Assembly (NCBI RefSeq): GCF_016509475.1
Contig: NC_057343.1
Location: forward strand, 40,057,001-40,121,000
Reading direction: 5' to 3'
DNA: 64,000 bases
Source of the DNA: Prionailurus bengalensis
Taxonomy: Eukaryota; Chordata; Mammalia; Carnivora; Felidae
Below are positions 48,149 through 59,389 of this stretch, one piece after another (positions within the stretch are counted from its first letter, which is position 1; the number at the start of each line of letters is the position of its first letter). The notes beneath the pieces were generated by a model. It saw only the letters and a program-made list of their open reading frames with translations, did not search any database and was not told the DNA's origin. Position numbers and translations under genes: made by a program.

Positions 48149-49541
48149 CATGGCACAAAAACAGACACATAGACCAATGGAATAGAATAGAAACCCCAGA
48201 ACTAGACCCACAAACGTATGGCCAACTCATCTTTGACAAAGCAGGAAAGAACATCCAATGGAAAAAAGACAGCCTCTTTAACAAATGGTGCTGGGAGAAC
48301 TGGACAGCAACATGCAGAAGGTTGAAACTAGACCACTTTCTCACACCATTCACAAAAATAAACTCAAAATGGATAAAGGACCTAAATGTGAGACAGGAAA
48401 CCATCAAAACCTTAGAGGAGAAAGCAGGAAAAGACCTCTCTGACCTCAGCCGTAGCAATCTCTTACTCGACACATCCCCAAAGGCAAGGGAATTAAAAGC
48501 AAAAGTGAATTACTGGGACCTTATGAAGATAAAAAGCTTCTGCACTGCAAAGGAAACAACCAACAAAACTAAAAGGCAACCAACGGAATGGGAAAAGATA
48601 TTTGCAAATGACATATCGGACAAAGGGCTAGTATCCAAAATCTATAAAGAGCTCACCAAACTCCACACCCGAAAAACAAATAACCCAGGGAAGAAATGGA
48701 CAGAAAACATGAATAGACACTTCTCTAAAGAAGACATCCGGATGGCCAACAGGCACATGAAAAGATGTTCAGCGTCGCTCCTTATCAGGGAAATACAAAT
48801 CAAAACCACACTCAGGTATCACCTCACGCCAGTCAGAGTGGCCAAAATGAACAAATCCGGAGACTATAGATGCTGGAGAGGATGTGGAGAAACGGGAACC
48901 CTCTTGCACTGTTGGTGGGAATGCAAATTGGTGCAGCCGCTCTGGAAAGCAGTGTGGAGGTTCCTCAGAAAATTAAAAATAGACCTACCCTATGACCCAG
49001 CAATAGCACTGCTAGGAATTTATCCAAGGGACACAGGAGTACTGATGCATAGGGCCACTTGTACCCCAATGTTCATAGCAGCACTCTCAACAATAGCCAA
49101 ATTACGGAAAGAGCCTCAATGTCCATCAACTGATGAATGGATAAAGAAATTGTGGTTTATATACACAATGGAATATTACGTGGCAATGAGAAAAAATGAA
49201 ATATGGCCTTTTGTAACAACGTGGATGGAACTGGAGAGTGTGATGCTAAGTGAAATAAGCCATACAGAGAAAGACAGATACCATATGGTTTCACTCTTAT
49301 GTGTATCCTGAGAAACTTAACAGGAACCCATGGGGGAGGGGAAGGAAAAAAAAAAAAAAAGAGGTTAAAATAGGAGAGAGCCAAAGCATAAGAGACTGTT
49401 AAAAACTGAGAACAAACTGAGGGTTGATGGGGGGTGGGAGGGAGGAGAGGGTGGGTGATGGGTACTGAGGAGGGCACCTTTTGGGATGAGCACTGGGTGT
49501 TGTATGGAAACCAATTTGTCAATAAATTTCATAAAAAAAAA
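48149..49541 (+). mobile_element. 5'-truncated carnivore L1 (ORF2 C-terminus, 3' UTR, A-tail)
   Basis: Sense-strand L1 of about 1.39 kb. It begins within ORF2 (tggcacaaaaacagacacat), runs through the ORF2 stop at 49309-49311 and a G-rich 3' UTR (49429-49462), and ends 'gtcaataaatttcat' plus about nine A residues. It closely resembles the minus-strand L1 at 57735-59374. No target-site duplication was found; the 5' junction is within a few bases of 48149. It lacks the promoter, ORF1, endonuclease and most of the reverse transcriptase, so it cannot move by itself. Confidence 0.95.
48151..49311 (+). pseudogene. L1 ORF2p C-terminal fragment, frame uninterrupted (386 codons)
   Basis: The reading frame runs open from the truncation point (WHKNRHIDQWNR...) to a TGA at 49309-49311; an in-frame TAA lies just upstream at 48136-48138. 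It covers only the C-terminal third of the LINE-1 ORF2 protein. The cysteine-rich motif is intact: counting from 48151, C241, C245, H253, C254 and C258 in GDYRCWRGCGETGTLLHCWW then EC. This domain binds RNA and helps retrotransposition in intact elements; alone it has no endonuclease or polymerase. The first apparent start codon inside it (48322) is a TTG, so translation is not expected. The lack of stops indicates a fairly recent insertion. Confidence 0.93.
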
Positions 49542-50989
49542 TATGATGTCAAAAAGTCAGGATTCGAAAATTTGATAGGGTACAAAGACTGACCTTTGGA
49601 TGAGGAAGGATATTGATGAACAAGGAAAACAATACAGAAAGAAGAAAAAGTTTTCACAGAGATTGGGAGAAAATAAAAGGAATATTTCCCTTTTCCTAGT
49701 AAAATCTGTTCAGATTATTGGTAGATGAAATATTTCTGAGACCAGGGAAGACAGCTGCTCAACAGCATAAGTGACAAAATCCTGGAGTACAGCAAGAGAT
49801 CCTCAGTCATGTCTTTTTCAGTAAGTGTTTCCCCAGGTTATGAAGCCGTACTTAAGTAAACCAGGGGCAAGCTATATTTGAATTAGTATAACAGCTGATT
49901 TGAAGGACAGAAATACTGTAAAAACAGTGAAAAAATTGTAAAATTTGCAACCTGGATCTTCTAAGCCATAAAATAGAAATACTGTGCCTGAAAATAATAC
50001 AGTAACTTCTGCATAGTACATTTGGTTGAGTGTCTATCATTTACAAAACACTGTGTCAGACACTAAGTGGGGGAGACAAAGATGAATGAGATCTGAACTT
50101 GGAATTTAGGAAAAGATTTTCTAACTGAGCAAAGTTAGGAGTCCACATACTGGAAGTCATCATAAATTTTAACAAACGAATTCCCTTGCCTCCTAACATT
50201 TATGTTCAAAATGTCCAAATAAATATTGATGAAAATATTTATGAAAATATGAATGTTTTGTCTGCAAATTGTTGCCAGTAAAAAAAGCTCTGTGACCTTG
50301 TAATAAGTTTCCAGAGCTCACCTAGGAGATGGCATATGTATCTTCCTTTGACTAATTTTCTGTAGAAGCAGACTGTGCCATGGTTAGACTGGATCAGCAC
50401 TTAGTAAATATTTAATACCTTACACTTAGCAGTGAAAAAGCCATCTACACATTTTGCATGATGACTGTAATGCCTGAGAAAGATGATGAGTTCATTGGAG
50501 AGAAAGCAGCAAAAATCAAAGAATCTGTGCTATTAGAGAATTGCTACTGGATTCAGCATGGAGAAATGCCATGGGAATCAGCTTAGCACAGATAAACTTC
50601 TACTATCATTCCACCTGAGTTTCTTAGGGTTCCTTATATCTAAGCATTACAGCACATAGTATATGGACTTGAATTTAAAAATGTACCAATGTGGAGGGTG
50701 AAGAATAAGCAAGGCAAGAAGAGTATCATTGATCATCCTGTGAATGTAAAAATAAAGTTAAAAACCACTTCCTGTTCTCAAACAGTTGCTCTTTTGGCTC
50801 TTTCTAGTCTGTTCTTTTTCTAGATGCCCCATAAATTTTGGTGTTCTATGTTTTTGTTTTAACACTTCTCATATGACATACTTTGTAGAATTTCGTTTAT
50901 TCTTCTGCTATTCCCCCAAAATGAAAATAAATATGATATTTTTCTCTCCCAAGGCCAAAAGCAACCAGGATAATGAATAAAAAGAAATA
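49542..50989. other. Non-coding DNA; one L2-like patch
   Basis: 50019-50095 reads like a reversed L2 3' end ('ttgagtgtctatcatttaca', 'gggggagacaaagatgaatg'). The rest is unassigned. Frames at 49852-50040 and 50786-50980 show no recognisable domain. Confidence 0.4.
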
Positions 50990-51584
50990 ATGCAGATGCC
51001 ACATGTAAAGTAGAAAATTAAATTCTTTCTGAAATCCAAAAAAAAAAAAGAAAAATTCAAAAGTTCAAAATTTTTTCAAGTAACTGCATCCCCAGAAAAA
51101 TAAAGAACATGTATAGAAATAAAAATAACCATTAACAAATAACATAAAACCACAATGTCTCTCATACAATCAAACTTTGGCAGGCATGCAAAGAAAAAGA
51201 AAAATACAACCCATAATTAGAGAGGAAGAAAACCACAACCGATTAAAATGAAAGCAGAAATGACACAATGATAGAATTAATGAACAAGACTCTACTTCAT
51301 TAAAGAAAGCAGACGAAAGACTATGTTAAAAAACAAACATAGAAAGGTATAAAAAAATGAAACCAAACTTCTAGAGTTTAAATATAAAGTAAATAAAATA
51401 TATTTAAAACAAGTTTATGAGAGATTAACAGTAGACTGGACATAGTAGGATAAAAGGTTAATGAATTTAAAAAGAAAAAGGCATGTTATGTACACAGATA
51501 AAAAGTAAGGATTACAGCCAACTTCTGTCTAAAAAACACAAGCGAGAAGACAGTGTAGCAACATCTTTAAAGTACTGAAACATT

Positions 51585-51788
51585 GGGGTGCCTGGGTGGC
51601 TCGGTTGAGCCACCCACTTCAGCTCAGGTCATGATCTCACAGTTTGTGAGTTCGAGCCTCACTCAGGCTCTGTTCTGACAGCTCAGAGCCTGGAGCCTGC
51701 TTCTGATTCTGTGTCTCCCTCTCTCTCTCTGCCCCTCCCCCACTCATGCTCTGTCTGTCTCAGAAATAAATAAACATTAAAAAAAAAT
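51585..51788 (+). mobile_element. SINEC_Fc-type SINE nested in ancient L1
   Basis: GGGGTGCCTGGGTGGCTCGG head with a short internal deletion after it, GACAGCTCAGAGCC body, AAATAAATAAACATT tail. A perfect 16-bp duplication (TTTAAAGTACTGAAAC) lies at 51566-51581 and 51789-51804; the duplicated bases are L1 sequence. Confidence 0.94.
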
Positions 51789-53579
51789 TTTAAAGTACTG
51801 AAACCAACAAACAAACAAAGCACGTAAACCTAAATTTTATATTCAGCCAACATTTTTCACAAGATGAGGGGAAAAAGGAGTATTCATAGAACAAAAACAA
51901 AGGATTCACCACCAGGAAACCCAGACTAAAGAAATGTTAAATCAGGTCTCCAGGGCAAAGGAAAATTATAACAAATAGAAATCTGGATCTAGAGTGAGGA
52001 AAAAAAAATCAGAACTAGTAAATACGTGGGTAAATACAAAAATTTTTATTTTAAATCTTTTAAGAATAATTGACTATTTTAAGATAATTTAAAAATATTA
52101 CCAATGGACTATGGGATCATAATGTATTCCAATGGAATTTTGAAACTAATATCAGAAAGATAATTATAAAAATCACTAAATATTTGACTAAAAAAAAAAA
52201 AACTCCTAATGAACCACGGTTGAAAGGAAATGAAGATAGTATTTTGAAAAATACAATGTGGCAAACATGTAGGATACAACAAAAGCATATTAAATTTCTA
52301 TATTAGAAAGGAAGAAATGCCTTAAATCAGTCAATTCAGCTCCCAACCTACAAAGCTACGAAAACGAATGAAATCCAAAATAAGCAGAAAATAAAAGAAT
52401 GATAAAGATAATTTCAGAAGCCAAAACAATTGGTTTCTGGAAACAAAATAATAACAAAATTAATGAAAGACCGCTTCACCTAAGAAAAATCAATACACTT
52501 AATAAACTTACAGTTGGACTGATCAGGATATAAGAGAGGAAAAGCACAAATTACCAATACTTAACTGAAATTGGGTATATCACCACACACATAAGGTAAA
52601 TCGAAAAGATAATAAGAGATTGTTATGAATAACTTTTGGTTAATATATTTAAAAGAAGAGTTGAAATGCACAAATTATTTAAAAGATATATAAAACTTAC
52701 ATAAGAAAGAATATATAACATGTATAGCCCTGTATCTATTAAAGAAATTGAATTTATAATTAGAAACCTTGCCACAAATTAAACCCCAGAGCAGATGGCC
52801 TTCTGGGTGAATTCTAATATTTAGTTCCATACATAATCTCCCAGATACTCATTCCGCCAGAAAATTAAAGAGGAATAAAAAGGTGGCAGGAACACAAACC
52901 AACTTATTCTATAAGGCCAACATTATCCCAGTTAAAAAAAAAAAGAGAGAAAGATATTATAAGAATGCAAAACAGACCTATAGCCTTCATAAAGAACAAT
53001 ATTAAAACAATTGTTTTTTTTAAAAAAAATAAACTTAATTAAAAGTTAACAACTTGAACCAAACAGCATAAAAACGATGATATGTTATGAGTAAACAGGG
53101 TCTATCCTAGGAGCACAAAGTTAACTCAACATTCAAAATCAATCCATGTAATTTAATATATTAATAAACTATCAAGAGAAAATAATAGGATAATCTCAAG
53201 AGATACAGAAAAACCACTTGACATTTGTGAAAAAAATTCTCAGAAAACGACTTCAATCTGATAAAAGCTGTTTATAGAAAGTAAAGAACTAACAGCATAT
53301 TTAAGAATGAAAATGCTTTTCATCTCAGATAACAGGCAGAGCAACAATGTTCTCACTTACACTCCTATTCAACATTTTACTGGAAATTTTTGACAATGCA
53401 ATAAAACATGAAAAAGAAGAAAAAAGCATAGCAGTTAGAAAGAAGGAAAAAAAAACTTTTTATTCACAGATGACATGGTTTTCTATATAGAAAATCCTCC
53501 TGAATAAGCAATATTAATTATGAAAACTCATCAGCTAGATTGCAAGAAATGAAGTCATTAGCTAAAAGAATCAAATGTG

Positions 53580-53818
53580 GGGCGCCTGGGTGGCTCAGTC
53601 GGTTAAGCGTCCGACTTCGGCTCAGGTCATGATCTCACAGTCCATGAGTTCGAGCCCCGCGTCGGGCTCTGTGCTGACAGCTCAGAGCCTGGAGCCTGTT
53701 TCAGACTCTGTGTCCCCCTCTCTCTCTGACCCTCCCCCATTCATGCTCTGTCTCTCTCTGTCTCAAAAATAAATAAAAATGTTTAAAAAAAAAAAAATAT
53801 ATATATATATAAATAAAT
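53580..53818 (+). mobile_element. SINEC_Fc-type SINE nested in ancient L1
   Basis: Full-length copy, GTGCTGACAG / TTCAGACTC group. The tail contains an A-run followed by an (AT)n and AAATAAATAA extension. A perfect 16-bp duplication (AAAAGAATCAAATGTG) lies at 53564-53579 and 53819-53834. The open frame at 53575-53772 is translated SINE. Confidence 0.96.
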
Positions 53819-54208
53819 AAAAGAATCAAATGTGATTCTAAATTCTAGCATCATCAGAAATTAATTTTATAATGTATAACAAATATAATTAAATATAAAT
53901 TTTTAAAGTATGTGTAGAACCTGAATTCTAAAATTATCAAACACAAACAAAACATAATTAAATGGAAAAATCTACATATGGACAGGAATACTTAATATTG
54001 TAGAGATACCAATTCTCCACAAATTGATATGAGTGAAATTTTTGTATAAAATCATAAACTGATTAAATAATATATACGGAAATAAGATTGAATCTGTACT
54101 AGCCAAAGCAAACTTGAAAAGGATAAACAAAATTTCAGTACTCACAACACCTATTTTTAGGACTTATAAACCAGTAGTAATCAGAACAGAATAGTGTTGG
54201 ACAGCTAT

Positions 54209-54332
54209 GTAGCACCTGGATGGCTCAGCTGGTTAAGCGTTTAACCCTTGATTTCAGCTCAGGTCAAAATCTCGTGATTCATGAGATCAAGCCCCACACT
54301 GGGTTCCATGCTGAACTTGGAACATGCTTAAG

Positions 54333-54382
<50 letters not shown>

Positions 54383-54501
54383 TGTCTCTCTCTCTCTCTC
54401 CCTCTCCCTCTCCTTCTCTCTCTCTCCCCACCCCTCTGCCCCTCTCCTCCACTGGTACCGTCTCTCCCTCTCTCTAAAATGGAAAAAAAAAAATTTAGGA
54501 A
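54209..54501 (+). mobile_element. Older SINEC with ~95-bp polypyrimidine expansion, nested in ancient L1
   Basis: GTAGCACCTGGATGGCTCAG head, 'gagatcaagccccacactgg', then two polypyrimidine runs (54334-54383 and 54385-54429) made mostly of TC, and a short A-tail. The flanks 54188-54208 and 54502-54522 (AGAATAGTGTTGG... and AGAATGGTGTTAA...) form a diverged 21-bp duplication. Reading frames of 85-110 codons on both strands here are translated TC repeat. Confidence 0.88.
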
Positions 54502-54936
54502 AGAATGGTGTTAAACATCTATATCTATCTGTCATCTCTGTATCTACACAACAATGGAACATACAGATTACACAATACCCAAACGTATATGTACAATTGA
54601 TTGTTGACACATTTCCCAAGGCAATTTAGAGGAGAAATTTAATTTTTCAACACATGCTATAGAACAGTTGAGTAGCTATATGAAAAAGAAGTAAAATTTG
54701 GCCCTTGACCTTATGGCACATACAAAAATTAACTTGAAATTGAATATAGGAACTAAGGATATAAACTTCTAAAAGAACACAAAAAAGAAAGCTTTGTGAT
54801 CTTCGGTTGGGCAAAATAAACAAAAATTTATATACAACACAATAAACATACACTATGAATGAAAAAATCAACAATTTGGACTAAATAAAATTAAAACCTC
54901 TTCTTCAAAACATATTGTTTAAAAACATAAAAGTTA

Positions 54937-55112
54937 AGGTTCCTGGATAGCTCAGTCTATTAAGCATTCAAGTCTTGATTTTGGCTCACATCATGATCTC
55001 ATGAGCCCCATGTCAGGCTCCACACTGTCAGCACAGACCCTGCTTGGGATTCTCTCTCTCCATCTCTCTCTGCCCCTTTGCCCCGCTCCAAAATAAATAA
55101 ATAAACATTTTA
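54937..55112 (+). mobile_element. Older SINEC-family SINE nested in ancient L1
   Basis: Decayed head GGTTCCTGGATAGCTCAGTC, 'catcatgatctcatgagccc', CT-rich region, AAATAAATAAATAAACATTTT tail split by drift. Similar flanks (AAAAACATAAAAGTT near 54921-54935 and AAAACATGAAAAGTT near 55115-55129) support insertion into L1 sequence. Confidence 0.87.
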
Positions 55113-55666
55113 AAAAAACATGAAAAGTTGAGCCAGGGACTAGAAGATAGTATTTGTAAAATATTTATCTGACAAATAAATTATGCCTGATATATAAAAA
55201 AACACAAATATTATAAAGAAAAACAAGCTAATAAAAATGGGCAAAATATTCAAATTAACATTTCACCGAAAAAATACATTTTGATAGAAAATCATTCCAT
55301 GGAAAGATCGTTAAAGCAAATGGGTATTAAGAAAATGCAAACTAAAACCATAATGAGATACCACTACACTGGATGAAACTGTAAAGACTGACCATGTCAT
55401 GTTGGTAAAAATTATAAATCAACCACTACTGGGGGGAATGTAAAGTCCATAAAAACACTTTGGAAAATAGTTGAAAACATTTTTGAAATATTATACAACT
55501 GTTCAACTATGAGATATTTACTCAAGAGAAATATAATTGTATGTTCACAAAAAAAGACATTTACCAGATAATATCAGCAATCTTATTTGTAATATAGGGA
55601 AATATGCAAATAGCAAGATTATGGTACGCACTACTTGGAAAAATTGTGAAGAAAAGAATAAAATAT

Positions 55667-55862
55667 TGGGTCACCTCGGTGGCTTAGTCGGTTGAGCATC
55701 TGACCCTTGATTTAGGCTCATGTCACTATGTCCTGGTTTGTGAGATCAAGCCCCACGTTGGGCCTGCACTGACATCAGGGAGCCTGCTTGGGAGCCTCCC
55801 TCTTGCTCCCTTTCCGCCCCTCCCCTCACTCGTGCTCTATCTCTAAAATTAAATAAATATTA
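55667..55862 (+). mobile_element. Older SINEC-family SINE nested in ancient L1
   Basis: Decayed head GGGTCACCTCGGTGGCTTAG, 'gtgagatcaagccccacgtt', 'gggagcctgcttgggagcct', tail AAATTAAATAAATATTAA. The flanks share AAAAGAATAAA at 55653-55663 and 55863-55873. Confidence 0.88.
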
Positions 55863-55990
55863 AAAAGAATAAACTTCCGTATATTCTTTATACATATTTA
55901 TATATGCAACAATATGAAATTCAAAATGATTATTTTGAAAAAAAGAAACCAGACTAAAAGAGCCTATACTCTATCATTTGCTGTATAAAA

Positions 55991-56010
55991 TTCTAGAAAA
56001 TTCTAGAAAA
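55991..56010. promoter_or_regulatory. Heat-shock-element-like palindrome (four pentamers)
   Basis: TTCTAGAAAATTCTAGAAAA contains TTC-nn-GAA-nn-TTC-nn-GAA with exact 2-bp gaps, the ideal HSF1 recognition pattern. It is a tandem duplication of TTCTAGAAAA near the 3' end of the ancient L1. There is no evidence of use. Confidence 0.45.
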
Positions 56011-56030
56011 GTAAGCTACTCTGTCATGAA

Positions 56031-57423
56031 AGAAAGCATATCAGTATTTGGCCTTGAGATGACAAAATGATAGAGCAGAAAAGATGTAAAATGCCATTAG
56101 AAAACTTTTGTTTTAATGGATATCCTCAGTATGATGATTGTGGAAGTTATTCCACAGGTATACACAAGTCAGTACTAATCAAAGTATATACTTTCAGTAT
56201 GCTCAGTTCACCGTACTTAATTATACCTCACTATAGCTTTAAACACTTTTTTTTGGAGAAAGCATATTTTTCTTTTTTCATTTTGGGGGCAAGATTTCTA
56301 TCAGGGGTTTCTGACATGGCTGTGAGTAAGCTGCCTCAGTCATTGTTCCCATTAGCTGTGGCCATCCCATCTGTATAGAGATAGCTCTTCATTAGAGACA
56401 TTAGTTGTTTTATGGATGTAGGCTATCATTTCCTTTACGTTCTCTGAGAATGAGTTTTCTTTACTATAAATTCAAGAAAATAGATCATTTGTCTTAGATA
56501 AATGAGATTTTCACAGATAGTTGGATCTCAAATATACTGCTTTTGCTCCCATTTTGTATGATGATAATTTATCTCTTTTGTCCATCTGACAGTATATGTA
56601 TTTTAAATTCCAATGAAGATATCACTTTTATTTCTCTTCTTTTTCTCCACTCATAAAACTGAATGCATGATTTCAACTGCATGTAGATGCCAAATCATTT
56701 GGCATGATTCATGTAGCTATTCTGCAAGGTGGCAATATTTAAATGGATTAATTTCATACGTCCTGTCTTTCTATACAGTAAATGTGTAGAAAATTATATG
56801 TCTCTTAGTTTAATATAAGAGGAAGCTCACTTATGTTGAAAATAAATGAATAATGGAGATGCTTTCAAGATTGGTGATGCAGAAATGCTTTGTATTACTT
56901 CATTGGTGAGAAAGAACCCCAGATCCATTCAAGATATCTTAAGAGAAAATATGATTCCATATGTAAAAACCAAGCAGTAAAAATGGAACAATGAAGTTAA
57001 ATGGTGGAAAAAATCAAGGATGGCTGGATTAAAAAGGTTAATTACTCCAAAAATTAGGGAGAGAGTGAGGTTGAAATATAAGTAATGATAATTAGGGACT
57101 GTGCTAATAAATGGAATCTTATTTGCAACTGTGTCTTATTAACTACAAAGAATAGCAGACCATTTATACGTTGTCTAGTAGTGGTAAACTATTTAATTTG
57201 TTCACATAAGAGAATGTAATTTGTAGCCCATGTGTCCAGAATAAACTCATTAGGACAGAATTGATAAATTCTTGAGTAAAAAAAAAAAAAAAAAACTAAG
57301 TCAGCAATGTTAGTTTTTCCTTGGGCAGAAAATTAGTAGAGAGCTAATCATATTTTAGTAGAATAGTAAAAGCATTGCAACTTGTAGAATTGAGATCTCT
57401 CGTTAGTGTTCCAAAAATAATGA
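56031..57423. other. Non-coding DNA, unassigned
   Basis: No firm element beyond possible further L1 3' sequence to about 56100. An 18-A run lies at 57278-57295. The frame at 56067-56378 has no recognisable domain. Confidence 0.4.
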
Positions 57424-57439
57424 AGCAAGAAGAATTTTT

Positions 57440-57652
57440 TTAAATATTTATTTATTTTGAGAGAGAAAGAGAGACAGAGAGGGAGCACATAAGCAAGGGA
57501 GGGGCAGAGAGAGAGGGGAAAGAGAATCCCAAGTAGGCTTTGTGCTGTCAGCATAGAGTCTGATGCAGGACTAGATCTGAAGAACTGTGAAATCATGACC
57601 TCAGCTGAAATTAAGAGTTAGACACTTAGCCCACTGAGCCACCCAAGTGCCC
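57440..57652 (-). mobile_element. Older SINEC-family SINE, minus strand
   Basis: TTTAAATATTTATTTATTTT tail, purine-rich body with 'ggaggggcagagagagaggg', 'aaatcatgacctcagctgaa', and reversed head GAGCCACCCAAGTGCCC. The flanks 57424-57439 (AGCAAGAAGAATTTTT) and 57654-57669 (AGCAGAAGAAATTTTT) are a near-matching 16-bp duplication. Confidence 0.92.
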
Positions 57653-57734
57653 TAGCAGAAGAAATTTTTAAGAAGACATTCTTCGGTCATTCAATTCATA
57701 AAGTTGGAGCAAGAAATTCTTGAAAACCTGATTT

Positions 57735-59374
57735 TTTTTTCAATATATGAAGTTTATTGTCAAATTGGTTTCCATACAACACCCAGTGCTCATCCCAAAA
57801 GGTGCCCTCCTCAATACCCATCACCCACCACCCCTCCCTCCCACCCCGCATCAACCCTCAGTTTGTTCTCAGCTTTTAAGAGTCTCTTATGCTTTGGCTC
57901 TCTCTCCCACTCTGACCTCTTTTTTTTCTTCCTTCCCCTCCCCCATGGGTTTCTGTTAAGTTTCTTAGGATCCACATAAGAGTGAAACCATATGGTATCT
58001 GTCTTTCTCTGTATGGCTTATTTCACTTAGCATCACACTCTCCAGTTCCATCCATGTTGCTACAAAGGGCCAGATTTCATTCTTTCTCATTGCCACGTAG
58101 TACTCCATTGTGTATATAAACCACAATTTCTTTATCCATTCATCAGTTGATGGACATTTAGGCTCGTTCCATAATTTGGCTATTGTTGAGAGTGCTGCTA
58201 TGAACATTGGGGTACAAGTGGCCCTATGCATCAGTACTCCTGTATCCCTTGGGTAAATTCCTAGCAGTGCTATTGCTGGGTCATAGGGTAGGTCTATTTT
58301 TAATTTTCTGAGGAACCTCCACACTGCTTTCCAGAGCGGCTGCACCAATTTGCATTCCCACCAACAGTGCAAGAGGGTTCCCGTTTCTCCACATCCTCTC
58401 CAGCATCTATAGTCTCCTGATTTGTTCATTTTGGCCACTCTGACTGGCGTGAGGTGATACCTGAGTGTGGTTTTGATTTGTATTTCCCTGATAAGGAGCG
58501 ACGCTGAACATCTTTTCATGTGCCTGTTGGCCATCCGGATGTCTTCTTTAGAGAAGTGTCTATTCATGTTTTCTGCCCATTTCTTCACTGGGTTATTTGT
58601 TTTTCGGGTGTGGAGTTTGGTGAGCTCTTTGTAGATTTTGGATACTAGCCCTTTGTCCGATATGTCATTTGCGAATATCTTTTCCCATTCCGTTGGTTGC
58701 CTTTTAGTTTTGTTGGTTGTTTCCTTTGCTGTGCAGAAGCTTTTTATCTTCATAAGGTCCCAGTAGTTCATTTTTGCTTTTAATTCCCTTGCCTTTGGGG
58801 ATGTGTCAAGTAAGAAATTGCTACGGCTGAGGTCAGGGAAGTCTTTTCCCGCTTTCTCCTCTAGGGTTTTGATGGTTTCCTGTCTCACATTCAGGTCCTT
58901 TATCCATTTTGAGTTTATTTTTGTGAATGGGGTGACAAAGTGGTCTAGTTTCAATCTTCAGCATGTTGCTGTCCAGTTCTCCCAGCACCGTTTGTTAAAG
59001 AGACTGTCTTTTTTCCATTGGATATTCTTTCCTGCTTTGTCAAAGATGAGTTGGCCATACGTTTGTGGGTCTAGTTCTGTTCCATTGGTCTATGTGTCTG
59101 TTTTGGTGCCAATACCATGCTGTCTTGATGATTACAGCTTTGTAGTAGAGACTAAAGTCTGGGATTGTGATGCCTCCTGCTTTGGTCTTCTTCTTCAAAA
59201 TTACTTTGGCTATTCGGGGCCTTTTGTGGTTCCATATGAATTTTAGGATTGCTTGTTCTAGTTTCGAGAAGAATGCTGGTGCACTTTTGATTGGGATTGC
59301 ATTGAACGTGTAGATAGCCCTGGGTAGTATTGACATTTTGACAATATTTATTCTTCCAATCCATGAGCACAGAA
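57735..59374 (-). mobile_element. 5'-truncated carnivore L1 (ORF2 C-terminal half, 3' UTR), minus strand
   Basis: Reversed L1 of about 1.64 kb: T-run and 'caatatatgaagtttattgt' at the 3' end, C-rich (G-rich on its own strand) 3' UTR at 57818-57848, ORF2 up to 59336 and beyond, truncated at about 59374. TGAAAACCTGATTT (57721-57734) and TGAAAAACCTAATTT (59375-59389) are a plausible slightly drifted duplication. It is closely similar to, and inverted relative to, the L1 at 48149-49541. Confidence 0.95.
57965..59336 (-). pseudogene. L1 ORF2p C-terminal region, broken by a stop and a deletion
   Basis: Reading downward, the 5' segment (59336 to about 59080) encodes ORF2 residues such as ILPRAIYTFNAIPIKSAPA and TIPDFSLYYKAVIIKTAWY. 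The frame then shifts at about 59078, where about 14 bp present in the 48-kb copy are missing (CTAGTTCTG joins TTCCATTGG). After the shift is corrected for, a TGA (58958-58960, plus-strand TCA) replaces an AGA codon. The frame is then open from 58954 to 57965 and carries the intact cysteine-rich motif (CWRGCGETGTLLHCWWEC). The C-terminus ends LLCGS. It is non-functional. Confidence 0.92.
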
Positions 59375-59389
59375 TGAAAAACCTAATTT

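Larger units (their letters stand above)
50990..56030 (+). mobile_element. Ancient near-full-span L1 (L1M type), plus strand, split by five SINEs
   Basis: Excluding SINEs, about 3.9 kb follows ancient L1 order. ORF1-side sequence lies at 51500-51950 ('gcgagaagacagtgtagcaa', 'catctttaaagtactgaaac', 'aaatgttaaatcaggtctcc'). ORF2 polymerase-region sequence lies at 52370-53560, including 'attcacagatgacatggttt' near 53463, a degraded polymerase active-site region. The ORF2 C-terminal part lies at 53830-55660 and the 3' end at 55880-56030. No long frame survives. SINEs at 51585, 53580, 54209, 54937 and 55667 are nested and mostly carry target duplications made of L1 sequence. Confidence 0.7.

Noticed and set aside
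48322..49311. 329-codon open frame as a host gene
   Set aside because: It is the C-terminal part of L1 ORF2p; a second broken copy lies at 57965-58954 and the element has an L1 3' UTR and A-tail.
54220..54629. Frames of 85-110 codons rich in Ser/Leu or Arg/Glu
   Set aside because: They translate the TC expansion in a SINE.
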